The notes beneath the pieces are model-generated. The model was given only the letters and a program-made list of their open reading frames with translations. It was not told the DNA's origin and searched no databases. A program made the position numbers and the translations under genes. Below, one piece after another: positions 35,301 to 48,235 of a DNA stretch of 64,000 nucleotides. Positions within the stretch are counted from its first letter, which is position 1; each line of letters starts with the position of its first letter. Source of the stretch: Prostheceraeus crozeri (taxonomy: Eukaryota; Platyhelminthes; Polycladida; Euryleptidae); contig CAJQUW010014767.1 of assembly GCA_907163375.1 (NCBI GenBank), forward strand, positions 120,215 to 184,214. The letters run 5' to 3'.

Positions 35301-36725
35301 TAATGCCACAAATTGTCATCATTTTCTGGTTGAAAATTCCACTATATTATTAAATCACGAATATGTAGTACACTATCACAGAAATGCATGAAATGGAATT
35401 TATGATGAAATTCCATCGTATGAATATTTCACTGTGAGATGACCTAAAAATGAGTATTTGAATGGATGTCTCCGAAACTCATATCAAATAGATTTACGAA
35501 GAAGCGAAGAAAGAAGAATCCAGATGCATCTTCTTGTAACAAATTGTTTTTGGATTCAAGTCGCGATGGAGAAAGCAACAAACATGGACAAAAATTGCAT
35601 GAGTATTTGCCATGATACCGATGCTCTATAAAGGAGAAATCATTATATAAGTATTCCCCGTGCTCATCACTAATGGAACCAATGTGCAACGATAAGTGGA
35701 GTATCGATAATCTCACTTTTATTTCTGCAAGTGTGTGATCGAACATCGATGCATATATAATACTTTATTATCTCTCTATCTTTATTTTTCCACTAATGAA
35801 ACTTTTCACAATTCCAAGTTAGCATGTTTTTGCAAGAGTAAATTTCCGACATCAGTTAGAAGAATATCTTTGACATTATACTCACCTAGAGTAAGAGAAT
35901 TAATTCCTAGGTTGCCAACAATTTCGAAAATAAACTTTGAATCGGCTATCTCATTGTGTAACATTAGGTGTTGAGTTAAAACACATTATGACCAATGTTG
36001 GTTCACTCAGAGGCAGGTTGCCTCAATTTTTACACATTTTGCTCTTTTCACAAATTTCTTGAAAATGACTATGCACCCAATCGATTTACGGTAGACATGT
36101 GATTTCATGCAGAAACCTCGAAAATATATTCAATATTTTGCTTTTACATTATTCAGTCGTTTTCGTTGGCAAACATGGAATATGAAGATTATGCAGATTG
36201 CGAATCCGGTCTACGTGCTGCTGCGCATCCGAAAACTAATTGCGCACGAATGATGACAGCCTAGATATGGTATTCAATTATGATAACAACAATGAAATGT
36301 GATTGAAATCATTGACAAAGACTCTCATGAGTGGTGATGTCGTCGAATTCATAAAACCTTTTAATTATCTTTTCATAGCTTATAATTCGTATAGAAAACT
36401 ATTCGATGGGATGAATATTTCCATGACTATGTTTTAGATTTTCCCTAAGTTCATTACTGCTCTAGCTATTGCTAGTTTACCGGCAATTTGACATCATATA
36501 TTTGAAATCGTATATATTTATATTTGACATCGTTGTATATTTGAAAGCGTCTTGTAACATAATGACGTTTACAAAATGGCTGTCACCAATTGAAAAATGC
36601 TACATTGGCAACTCAAAATTAAATTAGCTAATATTCATACTTTCTGCACCTAGATGATGTGAACATGTATCATTAAAAATGCTCGAAATGGAGTGATATG
36701 AAACAGGGTAAATCCCTGCTCCAAC
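35301..36725. other. no gene seen
   Basis: There is no supportable exon or element. A small cluster of TATATTTGAAATCG-like repeats lies near 36490-36550. Confidence 0.5.
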
Positions 36726-36728
36726 TAA

Positions 36729-38864
36729 AGGTCCATTCACACCGGATGCGGCGCGGTGCGTCTAAACAAAATGCCTGTTCTCATTGAGCCGCGTGGCGAT
36801 GGCGGGAGAGTGGAATTGAGCTGCAGATACCATATCATTATGGACACTTTGTTATTGCTAAGTAAATAAAATATTCATTTTCCTTGTGTTACATGCATTC
36901 GAATGAGCCCAAACAAGACACCATAATATGAGATTCTCCCGAGATAGTTAAATGACGTACTCAGTTTTCAGAATTTACATTGAATCAGATGCAACATTTC
37001 AAGCATAATGACTCGGAAATGATATCTAAACGACACATTCTCGAGGAAGTACAAAGACACTTTGCATTAGATTTACGAGCGCGAACAAAGTGTGATGTAA
37101 TCAGGTTCTCAGATCTGCAAGTTTCATCAGACGAGAACAGTTCCTTATGAATCGAATAGTTCCTAGGGGCATTCTATTTTAGAGCAATATTCGAGTAATT
37201 GCTTGATGAGTTTTGGTCGACCAATGGTCTCGGAAATAGGGTCAATATGAGAAGAGCACTTAGTTCAGTATGATATGGCGACAAAATGCATCAAATAAAT
37301 CCGAATCTACTGAAATTGTTCTCTTGAGCATCAAAATTTACAAAATTTTCAAGTTGTGGTTGTCGTATGATTGAGGGGATATCAGATATTTCATTGTCAA
37401 TACTATTTATGAAAACCAAGTGTGATCAATCATTTTGTTAAGCTGTCAACAGTTATAAGCTGTCGACTGTTGTCACACACTGCGATGTGCGATACAAGAG
37501 AATAGAAATTCAAGGAGAAAAAAATTGCTCCTGGTTGCAAAATAGACACCGCCATCATCTTCGTGAAATGTCCTTGTAAATGAAGTGTTTCTCAACAAAT
37601 TTGGTCAAAAATTCTACGATCTACACCATATAAGCAATACATAGTGTTTAATGATTTCATCGAAATACTTAAGTAAGTAAATGTATATTTCTGAAAACAT
37701 TAAAAATCGCGACAATCAATATGGATTCACAGCAATGATAAATACAGACAGAAAGAATTCATTCAAAGGTTGTGTTGATTCTTTAGAAATGTACAATATA
37801 AGTAACGGTAAAGATAACGTGGCAAAAGTCAAATTATACAGGTACCATTTGCCAGAGGTGTTGTCAAAGGGAAAAAGGAGTTTGGTCTTCGGGATGTCAC
37901 AGATTGAGGCTGTATAAACTTCTTGGAACGCAAAGATTTCTTGGGACAAAGCTCATGTAAAGGATGTGATGGGAAGTTGCATATTTTCAAAAGCAATTTA
38001 ATGGATGCTGTCTTGCGTCGTTCTTGAGCGAGCGACGAACAGTTGTAGACAGAAAGAGACCGACATTGCCAAAGTTATCTTTTCCAATTGTAAATGAAGT
38101 ACGGCCATTGCAAATTAGTCGTTAGTATATGATCATCGCAATAAACTACATAAGTTTGCGATAATTAATGATTTGATATGTCATATTTGTAAAGAATAGG
38201 GTCTTTAAGGACACATATCCTTCACGCATTTTCATTCATAGGATGACAACAATGCACAGTTGACAGATAATGAAATAGAATTGATGCATGGATTGACTTT
38301 ATCATAACTTAACACGCAAAATGACCCTTATTAACTTACATCGTCTATTCTACAGTAGGCCTAATCGGGAGTATCACTCTATTGAAGATTATCACATAAG
38401 TTGACAACAGCAACAAAGTTCTTGTCTTCGTTTCCGATACTCATTCTATAGTGAATAAAATACCATTTGTCTCTAAATACATTCATAAATTTGAATTCAT
38501 AGTTGATAAAGCATGAAGGTGCATTGTAAAGGAAATTCGATGTGGAATTGGCCATGTTGTCCTCGCAGAGGGTCAGAATTGCCGGCTAGCCATGTTGAAA
38601 ACCAATCATTTCTCTGCACGAATATCTAGCAACCTGTGGCGTCAGGTTGGAGTGCGGGTGGTAGACAAAGCCACGAGGCGGCTTGGTGCCGGATGAATTT
38701 TCCTATATCGTAAGCAAACCGCGTGCCATTTCAGAACTTTTTTCTGAAATTACTTGGGCGCGTGGTGCCGCGCTTCTCTGTGTGAACAGTCCCATAGGTT
38801 TGTTAAGGTTCTAAACGAAAATTCTGGACGCGTGAGATGCGCCGTTTCGGGTGTGAATGGACCT
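36729..38864. mobile_element. Harbinger-like non-autonomous element, ~2.1 kb
   Basis: The left end is AGGTCCATTCACACCGGA. The right end read backwards begins AGGTCCATTCACACCCGAAA. Both are flanked by TAA (36726-36728 and 38865-38867), which fits the 3-bp TWA target duplication of PIF/Harbinger elements. The right ~90 bp matches the right half of the small MITE at 51121-51309, sharing CCATAGGTTTGTTAAGG-type sequence and AACGAAAATTCTG. I find no Harbinger nuclease or Myb-like frame inside. An alternative is two independent ends enclosing unrelated DNA; the matching TAA flanks favour one element. Confidence 0.65.
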
Positions 38865-38867
38865 TAA

Positions 38868-39777
38868 GTTTGAAAAGCAATATTTGAAAATGTTCACTCC
38901 CGAGGAACTAAAAAATATTTTTTGAGTGAGACCTATTTAAAACAATCATGAAAAAGAGATGAATAATAATGTTGTCTTCAAATATTTATATGCAGCTGCT
39001 ATGATATTTCGTATGGTCATAAGAATGTCGAAAAACTTTTAGCTGAATCTTGCACAGCGAATGGAAATTGAAATCTGCTCACATATCTAAAGAGATTTGT
39101 GAGAGATTATTCATTGAATTATGATCGATTCCGAAATCAGTTCGAAGCCAAATTGATGAATTGGAATGAGACTCGTAATTTATTTAATTAAGTAATTAAA
39201 TTTAATGTAGGAATAAGACTCGTAATAAATTCTCATTAGATTATCACAGATAAATTTGCTTCATGCATTAGAACAGCAATCATACCATGAATTTTGCGAC
39301 ATTTCAGCTCTGAAGAGAAAGTAGTCATAGAAAAATTGATGGCGAATCTGGAACTCAAATTGAAACTTTTGCTGCATTGTTTGTTGGAAAAGAAAGATTT
39401 ACTTCTGCAGATTTCATAGAAATGACATCACCTTGTCAGATATTCTAACAGACGGCTAAGCATCAGCAAACATCCGTCAAAATCTACATGTAGGGCTATG
39501 TTGGCCGAAGCTTCAATTGGTGCACACTTCATACGTCTACCTGGCCGGATATATCCTTGCAATTTATTTCTTTTTGTGTCCTGATAACTCATCACTGACC
39601 ACACTCATTACAATCTCGTTTCTTTATGACAATCAATCGGTCCGTAAAACGGACCGGGCACAACAGATATCTGTAAACCTGGAAGCGTGCATAGATGCTC
39701 CCTAATGAGTGATGGTGAGGTCAGCTGATGTGCAATGGTGAGGGCTTGGTCCTGTCAATTGACACGGTCGCAGTAAG
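38868..39777. other. no gene seen
   Basis: AT-rich DNA without a recognisable exon or element. Confidence 0.5.
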
Positions 39778-39850
39778 CTGCTCGTAGCTCATTTGATAGA
39801 GGTCAGGTCTAATTAACCTGTGGTCGTAGGTTCGACTCCTATACCAGTCG
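39778..39850 (+). pseudogene. tRNA-like sequence (Ile-AAT-like), degenerate
   Basis: An internal A box (TAGCTCATTTGATAGAG) and a perfect B box (GGTTCGACTCC) are correctly spaced. The anticodon arm pairs perfectly (CAGGT/ACCTG) around the loop CTAATTA, giving anticodon AAT. The T arm also pairs (GTAGG/CCTAT). The acceptor halves CTGCTCG and ACCAGTC do not pair at any position, so this is not a working tRNA as drawn. It may be a decayed tRNA gene or the head of a tRNA-derived SINE. I see no clear SINE body or tail downstream. Confidence 0.6.
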
Positions 39851-42800
39851 CGCATCTTTTACTTGGCAATAACTGATTTTATTTCATTCAATTAATGGCT
39901 GAATGAAAAATTGACATTCAGAAACAACATCTCGCTATGATAATGTAGAAAATGAGCTTGTCAACAGAGGTCTGGGGCGACCTTACAGAAACACTGTTAG
40001 GCCTCAGCACCACTGAAAGCACTGAAGCAGACCTTAGAAAAACAAAGCTCTAGCAGGATCACTCACCCATTGGAATTTGCTTGTCACTGACAACTCAAGT
40101 TCACTATCTAACATTGTTTCTGCGCGGTCGCCTGATCGTCAGCTATCTTTGCTTTCTGGTCCACAATATGATCAGGGACAACCAGAATAGATATTTATCT
40201 CGCCATCCTATGAGAAGCATTTATGCATCTTCAGTAACAGGACGGTTTTTACAACTATATCTACCCTTAAATTGTTAGCGGCAATATAACATTAACATGA
40301 TTTTTGACATGCGACCGAAATATCCCTGCTGGAATAAGCAAACATCTTCTCGCTTTAATTTTGCAATTCTAAGCTTACAAGCTAGAAAAATTTGAAAAGT
40401 TTGAAATGCGAGTGATCTCGTTCGTTTGGATCAGCTGATTGCTTCAACCAGGGAGTATAAAAGCTAATTTTTATACGCATTTTGTGTGCATGATATCGAT
40501 GAGTGTATTACTGGAACAAAAATCCTGTTACCGATTGACCTTTTATCAGAGGTCAATAAGAACACTCATTCTCTGATGGGCATTATGTGTGCAAATAGGC
40601 CTAAATGCGCATATCTGCTGAACGTTTATTAAATCTTTATTGATGCTATTATCATCATTTGTTTCAATTTTACTCTTGAATGTTTTATCTTTGTGTCTTC
40701 ATGTGTTGTCCAGTAATTATCTTCCATTGTATTCTGGTAAACAAAAGAACCAGATGATGAATTTGATATAGGGAATGGGATCTTTCAGAATAGTTCAAAT
40801 GACAATACTTTAATAACGCATCAGTTGAATGCTTGTACAGTTGTTAGGTTGTTGTCTATCATCGATTGTTCTAAACGCATGGATTGCAAATCTTGCATCA
40901 TCTAAAAGTAGGTCATCGCGTCAATCACACAATTCCTTACGTCATTTGATCTGATCTTCATTGTGATGCGCGATCCGATGGTCAAGCCACATAATATACC
41001 GTACACGACGCCTTTAATAAGATAAATTATTTGCATCCTTTTCGATGGGCAGAACTGCTATTGACTAAATTAACTAAATTCTGTCGGCTGTCTGTAGAAT
41101 TATTTGAGACAGCTTAAACACAGTTTGCATATTAAACAAGGAATAAATTTTCTGCGACTATTCACTATGAGTGGTAGATTGAAAATGCCAATTCGGTGAA
41201 TTTAGAAATTCGACATTTCTGTTTGCCTACTGTATTGAATTGAAAGCTGAGCATGTGCTCTTTCTGCTCTGTACCACGCAGTTAAAACCAGTGATAGAAA
41301 TCAGTCGCCGGATGAACTTACAAAATTCAGGCAGCTCTATTTCCTTAAATGTGAGGACAATTGCATGATTTTCAGATTTCAATTAACATATGGATAATCA
41401 TGATGAACTAGAATAGACAGGATGGACAATTTTCATGCAATTTTTGAGCATATGATAGCTTCTGCGTAATTGTATTGAATGGATACGAAAACTCGGGACC
41501 ATGAACAACGTAATATACAGTACAACTGTACATGTCTAAGTTGCGTTCATGCACATACTGATGTAGGCCAACAATATATACCGGTGCATGTACTTAGGCT
41601 GAATATAGTTCCAACTTTGAATTTATCATGTGAACTTCAAGCAAACAGGTGTAATTAGCAGAAAGAAAATAGAGGAAATGGACAGTTTTGGAATGCTTGA
41701 TTTGATGTCAAAATACATATTTTCAATGTTCTTGCACAGGTTGCTTGTAGTATCAACTAGTGTAATAGTGCAACCCTTTTATACATTTGCTTCGATGCCC
41801 CATACCTAAAGTAAGTATATAAGTATATATGCGCTTTCCTCCATACTGAGGACCAGAGTTGCCTGAAATGCCTGAATCGACATTATGATTGCGGTTCCAG
41901 GAAAATTGAGAAAATTCTGCAACGGAAACTTTCTGAATGCAAACTAAAAAGTCATAGACAGAATTGGTCTCCTGGTCAGATAAAGTTAACAGAATACATT
42001 TGGAAATTTCTTGAACATGAAATTGAGTGAGCAAAGGGCGGGTAATTAGATCCGAACATTGTGATCACTGATGAGGAACGCCAATCAAAACTGTGATTCG
42101 ATCATTTTCCAGAGATCCACTAAGTGTATAAAAGGGTATGCATGCTATTAGTAGGCCAATTGAGATTTCCATCAACCCTTAACTTTAAGTCTTGACTGCA
42201 TTTTTATCGAAATTATGAACGACTGAACGAGACAATTAAATTTGATTGATCGGCAGATTGTGTCTATCAGATTATTGCAATTTAAATTTATTAAAATGGA
42301 ACTGATATCGGCCGCCGGGCATGACCCACTTGAAAATCCCGGTTTGTTTCCATTTCTTGTTCAAGCTGCTTAGAAAGGGAGTGGATGGAACCCTTTTTGT
42401 GTCTATGCCGAATCTAGTCCCAAATCTTTTTATAGGCTTGTAGGTTAACAAACCCTAAATATGCGCTTGTGATGTATCAGCTAAAAGCGTCAAGCTTTAC
42501 TAGGCACTAATGTTTTAAATGACTTTGGCCGTGATTGTTTAACAACTCCATCCAATCTATCTTTGCCTGACAACTGACATAAGAAGACTCTTCTCTGAGT
42601 TATCTTGTCAAATTCATTAATCAAGTATTCATTTACTTTTCTCTCTGAGGTAGTAGACCCACATAATATAGTCGCATCACTTTACATATCTGTTTCTTTA
42701 GGCCTGCTTAAATTATCTTATAGAACTCAAAGCGGAAGTCTTTCTTTGCGGTAATTTTTCTCCGGTATAGAATGCTATTTTACAAGTTCTTTTTGACATT

Positions 42801-45579
42801 TTCAATTACTTCTTGTAATCGCGAGCCACAGCTTGATGATTATATCTTGAGTCGGGAGGCGCATGACTGTATTTGCGTCAGATTTTTTCGTCTTGTTTTC
42901 TCCGATAGACATTATGATTGATCAATCAATTTCGTCTGTTGACGATTGCAACATTTGACGTAGCGTAGTGCGCATGAAACTGAATCTATTGACAATATAC
43001 GTTTAGCTGCTAACTTGTATACTCATCTGTACTCTCACATTGCAAGCAAGTGGATAAGAGAAATTAAAGCTTGCTTCCTTAGATTTTGTCAACCACGAGC
43101 ATGCATTGAATTGCTCAAATGTAATGTACTTCTAGAACTTCAAAACCCAATGAATCGACTATTGAGTTAAGCACTGTGATAATTTGTTTAACACTTAAGG
43201 CAGTAAAATGTAAATAATTCAACAAACATAATTGCAGATAAATTAATTCATAGGCGTTTTCCACTCTTAACATGCTAGACCTAGCTACTGCATGCAGTAG
43301 CCTATTAGTAATCCAAGTTCGTCAGAAACATATTTTTCCGAGACTTTCGATAGCCGCTACCACTACGCATTTAATCACATGCATTTGATTTGATTACAAA
43401 TATAGGAAATAATCATGTCCGAAATGCCATAATGTTATACTAATTTAAGTATGAAAAGTGGCTATTGTATTGTATTTCACTATTTGTTGCAAAAATAGAG
43501 CGGGCTCGCACAGGAAAATGTTATAAAGATGGTTTGGCAAATTCCTGGGGACTTACAAAATCTACAAATTTCTGTTGCTTATGCTTTTACTTGATTGGAA
43601 ACCACGATTGATTAGATCCTTTTACTTGATTGGCTTTGACGCAGTCAATGAAAAATTCGTTGATTAAATCAATATTCAAAAAAATAAGAAACGCGTCATT
43701 TCAATGATGGGAAACTTTACCTATCTATGAAGGCACTAATTAGATCTATCTGATGTTTCGAAATTCAGCAAATATTGTGGAAGAGAACTCTCGTGTGATA
43801 GAATATTAGACTAAACTTCAAGGGTGTTGATAAAATATTTTGAAGAGTTGAAGAGGTTGTCAAAAATCTTATCACCCACGGACTGTGTTCGAGAGACATG
43901 ACTTCTACGAAAATATTGAATAGCACTTAGTCTTTGGGCTTTTGTGCTGTACAAGTGAACATTGTCTTTGTCAACATTCAAGAATTCGTTGTATGCAACG
44001 ATTTACCGATACTGATTCGAATTGAGTTGTAGCACTTTACGATCAATTCTGATCCAATCACAGATCCAGTTTTCTGACACGAATGATGACTCATCAAACC
44101 ACCTGATCTATTTTTCAACCTACGCATTATAAATCACAGCTGCATACTCGTACACAAACAATGGGCGTTCAGAACGAGTCTCTCAACGTAACGCACGTTC
44201 AATCACCGTGGACAATTGCTATCAGTGACACTGGGTAAGGCTATATTTGGTTCGGCATCTATTTTATTCAAAATATTGTCATTTAAACTGATTTTTTCTT
44301 TGGTTTTATCAAAGTCTGGACAAATAGGAAGAAGTTTATTCATTCACTATTGAAGAGGGAATTTATTTTCATTCACTGACACTAATATGATTCATGAAAG
44401 TTGCTGTCAGATACATATCGTATCTACAATGATCATATTGTTTCATACATGATCATCTCATGTTGGTGTAGATGCTTCCATATCGAAACAATTTGTAAAT
44501 AAGCAGCAACATTCACATTGCACCTACACTACTATGTTACAAAACTATATAGGGCGGACATGGACACGAGCCCCCCCCCTCAAACTCGTATTTTCGTGTT
44601 GTTATTGTTCGCCATGATAAACTAGAGCTTCCGTCAACTATTTTCATCTGTCTCGAAAGTCTTCTGCTATCTATGCATGATGACTCATAGTCTGCAGCTA
44701 CACCTGAATAACACCTAAATATTCATGCCATACAATGCTAGGAACAACTCTGACTTTTGGCCGGGGGCAGATTACCAGTCACTTTCTCAGCATGGATTCA
44801 CTCATAATATGACGGTTCACTCATTCCGAAAACTTAGTCGAAACTTATATGTGCGGACAGTACAATGAATCACGCTGAGGTCTGTGGAGCGACCACTAAA
44901 ACTAGTCTTCACACTGAAATGAGTGTCCGCTACAACAGTGCACCATTGTGACAAAAAGTGATTCAGTAGTCTTCTGCATTTCAAATATTCCTTGGTTTTG
45001 AGATAGAGCACACGGCTCTTTCCTCGGGTTTCAATTTTTGCCAAAAATGTTTACAAGGCTCAAGATGTAACGTCCGGACCGGACGTCTCGAGACTCATGT
45101 GTCACACCCTTTCAATGCATTTTAATCGAGCAATGAATTTCCGTGTAAATTAGTATGAAATATTGATTGCGATGTATATTGATTCAATTAAGCTATTGAA
45201 TCTATTTTAGCGGCTTCTACAGAGTGATCAAGCGATTTTACAAAATTATTGAATTTTGTTGATTAGATGAATCAGATACACGTGCGTCAGGGCTTTTCCC
45301 GGAAGTTCAATAATTGAATAAATTAGCAAAGCAGTAAGTCGATAATGAATTTCGGGTTGGACGCTTTCTGGTTGGGTTCCTGATATCCATACTTGAACGA
45401 TTTTGTTATGATGACTGCGCACCTCTAATACGAAGGAAGACATTCAAAGAAGTCACAGAAGTCTTTTGATGACTAACTTTCTTAAGTTTATCAGATTTCT
45501 CCATTATCGATTGCTTCAGTAAACAAAACAGTAAGAATGGAATTTAAGATGTAGCTAGAATCATGCAACACAGTGGGGC
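39851..45579. other. no clear gene; one speculative first exon
   Basis: There is no recognisable domain, RNA gene or transposon end in these 5.7 kb apart from the weak first-exon candidate at 44161-44234. A 10-base C run lies near 44572-44580. A 17-bp near-perfect palindrome, ACGTCCGGACCGGACGT, is at 45070-45086. Confidence 0.5.
44161..44234 (+). other. speculative coding first exon
   Basis: An ATG in good context (AACAATGG) opens 24 codons that run into a strong donor, GG|GTAAGG, at 44235 (phase 2). The peptide begins MGVQNESLNVTHVQ and has two N-glycosylation sequons (NES, NVT), as in extracellular N-termini. A TATAAAT word lies about 30 bp upstream of the ATG, which would leave almost no 5' leader. 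It may well be chance. Confidence 0.15.
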
Positions 45580-45587
45580 ATTTACAA

Positions 45588-46274
45588 CAGTGTTGGGCAA
45601 CCAAGTTCGGATGGAGGGCCACAAGTAGTGGCCCGCGAGATGGCTCGCGGCCACCAATTTCAAAAAGCAGAAATAGGTATGTTTCAAGTTCATTAATTGA
45701 GCACTTTTGGGCGCAATTTTCAGGACTGCTGTAGGCCTACTATACATGTATATAGTGGCAGCATATGTGATAATTGTATTTGTAGATGTATGCAGCCGCA
45801 GTGTATTCTACTGAACTGCTGTCTTTTATGGAGCTACATTTTACATACTAAAGTCTATATGAATAATGAACTGTGAATAGGATTTAACTAATCCCGGAAG
45901 CTTTTTTGTGTTATTAAATCATAGTAATATTATCTTATTGGTGATATGATAGCAAGCACTCACGAAGTTGATGGCTAGGCCACCTACGTCCATACTGAGA
46001 AGATATTCATTGCGAACGGAACATGGTTTGAGCATTCGAATAAAAACTTTTGCGCCATCATATTGCTCAATAAATTATGAGTTAATGCTTTTGCAAATTC
46101 TAAAGAAGATCAACATCCAGCCTTTTTATAGGTCAAAGTCGGAGTGGTCCAATTTCACATCAAAATTCAAATTATGTGCGCGGGCCACTTTGGATATGAG
46201 AATCGGTGGCGGGCCACCCAATATGGGTCGGCGGACCACCAGGTAGCGCGCGGCCCACCCGTTGCCCACCACTG
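45588..46274. mobile_element. non-autonomous hAT element, 687 bp
   Basis: The left end is CAGTGTTGGGCAACC. The right end read backwards is CAGTGGTGGGCAACGGG. The 8-bp flanks are ATTTACAA (45580-45587) and ATGTACAA (46275-46282), a 7/8 match. GGGCCAC/GTGGCCC words are frequent near both ends. No transposase frame is present. The ends resemble the CAGTGGTGGGCAA class of hAT elements known in many animals. Confidence 0.88.
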
Positions 46275-46282
46275 ATGTACAA

Positions 46283-47294
46283 CAATCCTAGAAAACTACA
46301 AGACATTAAAAAGCTTGCAACTAAAAAATGCACCTTCATGGTTCGGCTGTCTGTTCAGATGAGGGTCAACCTTTTTATGTACAAAGCCTCCAAATTGTCT
46401 ATTTAAATCAAAGCCATGAGAGGCATAAGCAGAATTTTAAAATTTTCAGAATTGCAGCTACACTTGCAATTTAATCTATGGTCATAAATAGCCGACATTT
46501 GCATAGTGTGTGCATTTTTTCTAGCGTTCATGTGTCGTACGGTTCTACCAGTATAGGTAGTGCGAGGGTCAACCTCAACCTCAAAATGGTTAACTCTACA
46601 TGACTTAAGAACTTTTGGAGTGCGATCTTTGTTCGAAAAGTTTTCTTCATTTTTGCAGGTAAACACCCACCTAATCTAAAGATCATTGTAAATTTACGGA
46701 AAATACTTTGCAATCTTTTTATAAAGTAAATTGGTTGCATGCAAAATAACGGTATTTTTGTAGTATGAGATTATTGTGCTCAATGATATTGAGTGTCTTC
46801 AGTCTGCTTTGGACTTAGCCATTATCTCAACAGACAATGGTGCATTTTTTAGTTGTAAACTTATTTAAAGTCTTGTAGCTCTCTTGGATTGTTGTGCATG
46901 TCTTACTGTCTTGCATGATTCCAAATGCAAATTCCAGTTTTGTGGTTTGACCTTGTATAAAGTAAAACAGTAAGACTGATACTAAATTTAAAATGAAGGG
47001 TAAAATCCATAACTTCTGATGATTAATAGAGAGTATGTCCTCATTGGATTCATTTTCCGACTCGATATATTTCTCTTGCAGTTTATTAATTTCAAAATTT
47101 ATCGCTTGAAAGTGTGCTGTCTCTTGGGATAATGCAACAAAATATCAGAGCCTACTTTCGAGTAACCTTGCTAATTTTCTGCTGCAAAAATTCGCTAAAT
47201 CAAGCAGATTAATGTTTTTTCAGTTTCCTTTTGATTAACATCATTGACGTAATTATATGAGATACCATGCCTTTTGAAGCTGTTTTATATATTT
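46283..47294. other. no gene seen
   Basis: There is no supportable feature. Two overlapping minus-strand open frames at 46403-46740 are short and unrecognised. Confidence 0.5.
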
Positions 47295-48235
47295 AGATTT
47301 TTTGTATATTATATATTTAGATTAAAGTGTTCAAAAGTTTATGATTATGATTGATTGATTGAAGTGTTGAAGAATGTGATTATGACTAAGGCGGCCATAG
47401 GCTTGATTGTGATTATAATTGATTAGGGTGCTGTGGTCAGACGCTTTAATATTAACGCTGGGTCGGTTGAATATGATGCTGATTACGGCTTTCAGACGCT
47501 TTGTCGAGTCAATGATAATAATAGTGCTTTATTTTACAAAGAACCTACGTTGCATCATAAAAAGACTCACTTTTCATTCAATTTAAGCATTACATTGAAA
47601 TCTGCCTAGTATCATGCAGCGCTCGATAATCTTCAAAAGTTATAATATCAGCTTTACAATGATCAGTAAATTACTGATCATGAAGCTGGCATATCGTGGT
47701 AGCTGGTTATGAAGGTATAGTAGAGCTACCTTACTCTTCACCTTAAGTTTTGCCACCTAATCTAAGATTGAAACAGGCTATGACACTGCCTCAAGGTCTC
47801 TAAAGATTTTTTGTTCCTTTCATGATGTCGAATCATTCTGTTAAGTAAGATATCTATTCCACCACGTATCACAGACAATGAATTGTTTGTTATTCAGTTG
47901 GATGTTTCAACGGTGCTGCCTTGAAATTGTAATGCGCTAATCCACCTTAAGGAAGCATGACATTAAGTACTTAACCCTGAGGTAGCAAGGTCAGTGACCC
48001 TGCATTGAAACATGCCGCAGATCTAACTGATGTTCGGATGACGATAATCACATTCAATCAAATTTGCTGATTAATTAACGTGATTTTGATTATGATTGAT
48101 TAGATTTTCAAAACTTTGATTATGATTGAGATTAGTGATTGAACTAAATTTCAGGAACGTGATTATGATCATGATTATGATTAGCCTCAAAAAGTTAGTT
48201 GATTAAGATTTTGATTAAATGACTGATTAATCCAA
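47295..48235. repeat. region rich in GATTATGATTGATT-type words
   Basis: Variants of TGATTATGATTGATT cluster at both edges (47335-47430 and 48050-48230), with a more ordinary middle. The right edge, read backwards, starts TAGAGTTGGATTAATCAGTC, which resembles hAT-type ends with AT-rich subterminal repeats. I could not find a matching left terminus or an 8-bp duplication, so the element call is tentative. A low-complexity simple repeat is the alternative. Confidence 0.5.
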
